Positions 5,866-6,189 of a stretch of 6,189 nt of DNA are shown here, piece after piece. Position numbers and translations under genes: made by a program. Under the pieces are notes generated by a model. It worked only from the letters and a program-made list of their open reading frames with translations. It had not been told where the DNA came from and searched no databases. This stretch comes from Actinomycetota bacterium (lineage in GTDB: Bacteria > Actinomycetota > Thermoleophilia > Solirubrobacterales > Solirubrobacteraceae), in assembly GCA_005883905.1 (NCBI GenBank), contig VAYD01000095.1:1-6189 (forward strand), given 5' to 3'. Each line of letters begins with the position of its first letter. Position 1 is the stretch's first letter.

Positions 5866-6036
5866 ATCGCCGGGAAAGCTCACCGCCGCCGCGGTCGCTC
5901 CGCAGGCTTTCCACGGACCGGAGGGGCTGGGACGGGAACGGACACCCACGGAGCGCCCGCGGCCACAACTGGGATCAGGCCTGCAGTCCGGCAACGACAC
6001 GTCGATGGTGCCGCGACCTCGTACCAGAGCCCAGAC

Positions 6037-6189
6037 TCACGCCTTGACGGCTGGAAGCACACTCGCCGCCGCAATCTCGATCTGCTGCGGCTCGTCGCCG
6101 AGTGGCCAGAGGTTGACGCGCTCACAGCCTGCTTGCGCGTAGCCCGAGAGCAGCTCCGCACACTGCGCCGCTGGTCCGATGCACAGCTG
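6037..6189 (-). CDS. Luciferase-like (LLM-class) flavin/F420-dependent monooxygenase, C-terminal end only
   Basis: The last 50 codons of a minus-strand gene enter from the right edge and stop at TGA 6039-6037. The visible residues fit the closing helix-strand-helix of the bacterial luciferase-like TIM barrel: a helix with AAQCAELLSGYAQAGCERV, then the strand NLWPLGDEP, then IEIAAASVLPAVKA. The strand ending in WP-x-GDE and a helix ending in VLP near the C-terminus are typical of LLM-class oxidoreductases, which use FMNH2 or coenzyme F420. The cofactor and substrate cannot be decided from this fragment. The gene reads towards the STAS-PAS gene on the same strand, but the 322-base gap argues against one tight operon. 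Confidence 0.75.
   Translation of the reverse strand, partial: QLCIGPAAQCAELLSGYAQAGCERVNLWPLGDEPQQIEIAAASVLPAVKA

Larger units (their letters stand above)
5715..6036. other. Gene-free stretch between STAS-PAS and the monooxygenase
   Basis: I see no convincing gene here. The short open frames on both strands have no recognisable motif and biased Arg/Pro/Ser composition. The stretch holds the 5749-5780 direct repeat, the 5830-5865 hairpin, a palindrome CGGCGCGCCG at 5804-5813, and a further dyad GGAAAGC (5873-5879) / GCTTTCC (5906-5912) enclosing GCGG / CCGC. The STAS-PAS promoter should lie here, but no clear -35/-10 pair or sigma-B-type GTTT...GGGTA pair stands out. Confidence 0.6.

Noticed and set aside
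5770..6000. A 76-codon minus-strand open frame in the gene-free stretch
   Set aside because: There is no ribosome-binding site or recognisable motif. It is biased towards Arg, Ser and Pro and overlaps the hairpins.
1..6189. Mobile elements, CRISPR arrays, tRNA or attachment sites
   Set aside because: No transposase or integrase motif, no spaced identical repeats and no tRNA-like cloverleaf were seen on either strand by eye.

Overview
The window is GC-rich throughout, and its gene families and domain combinations point to a high-GC actinobacterium. The Ada-type zinc domain joined to AlkA, the F420/flavin-type monooxygenase tail and the STAS-PAS regulator all fit this. A Thermoleophilia / Solirubrobacterales-like host is my best guess, but that is an inference and no marker gene fixes it. 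All seven genes look chromosomal. I see no transposase, phage gene, tRNA, rRNA or CRISPR array.

Layout from left to right. Positions 1316 to 1 (minus strand, running off the left edge) hold one continuous reading frame joining a PlsC-type lysophosphatidate acyltransferase to a GpsA-type glycerol-3-phosphate dehydrogenase. This is an unusual two-enzyme phospholipid protein. Divergent from it, 1390-1932 (+) encodes a small hydrophobic protein of unknown function. Then comes a plus-strand run of three tightly packed genes at 1973-3778: a compact Ada-AlkA methylation-damage glycosylase, an O6-alkylguanine-DNA alkyltransferase (ATGA overlap with alkA), and an NTF2/SnoaL-like protein 4 bases further on. 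Together the first two cover methylphosphotriesters, N-alkyl purines and O6-alkylguanine. A gene-free stretch at 3779-3982 carries two hairpins and an 11-base-periodic repeat, followed by a secreted or membrane-anchored HtrA-like S1C serine protease with a PDZ domain (3983-4990, +). Converging on it is a STAS-PAS signalling protein (5714-5010, -). Beyond a gene-free stretch with several dyads (5715-6036) is the C-terminal end of a luciferase-like monooxygenase (6189-6037, -).

The most noteworthy items are the PlsC-GpsA fusion, which has diverged residues at the GpsA substrate end; the Ada-AlkA protein that has lost the AraC-type helix-turn-helix and much of the AlkA N-terminal fold; and the structured intergenic regions upstream of the protease and the STAS-PAS gene. 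I found no convincing wholly new system. The left-edge fusion and the right-edge monooxygenase are both truncated by the window.
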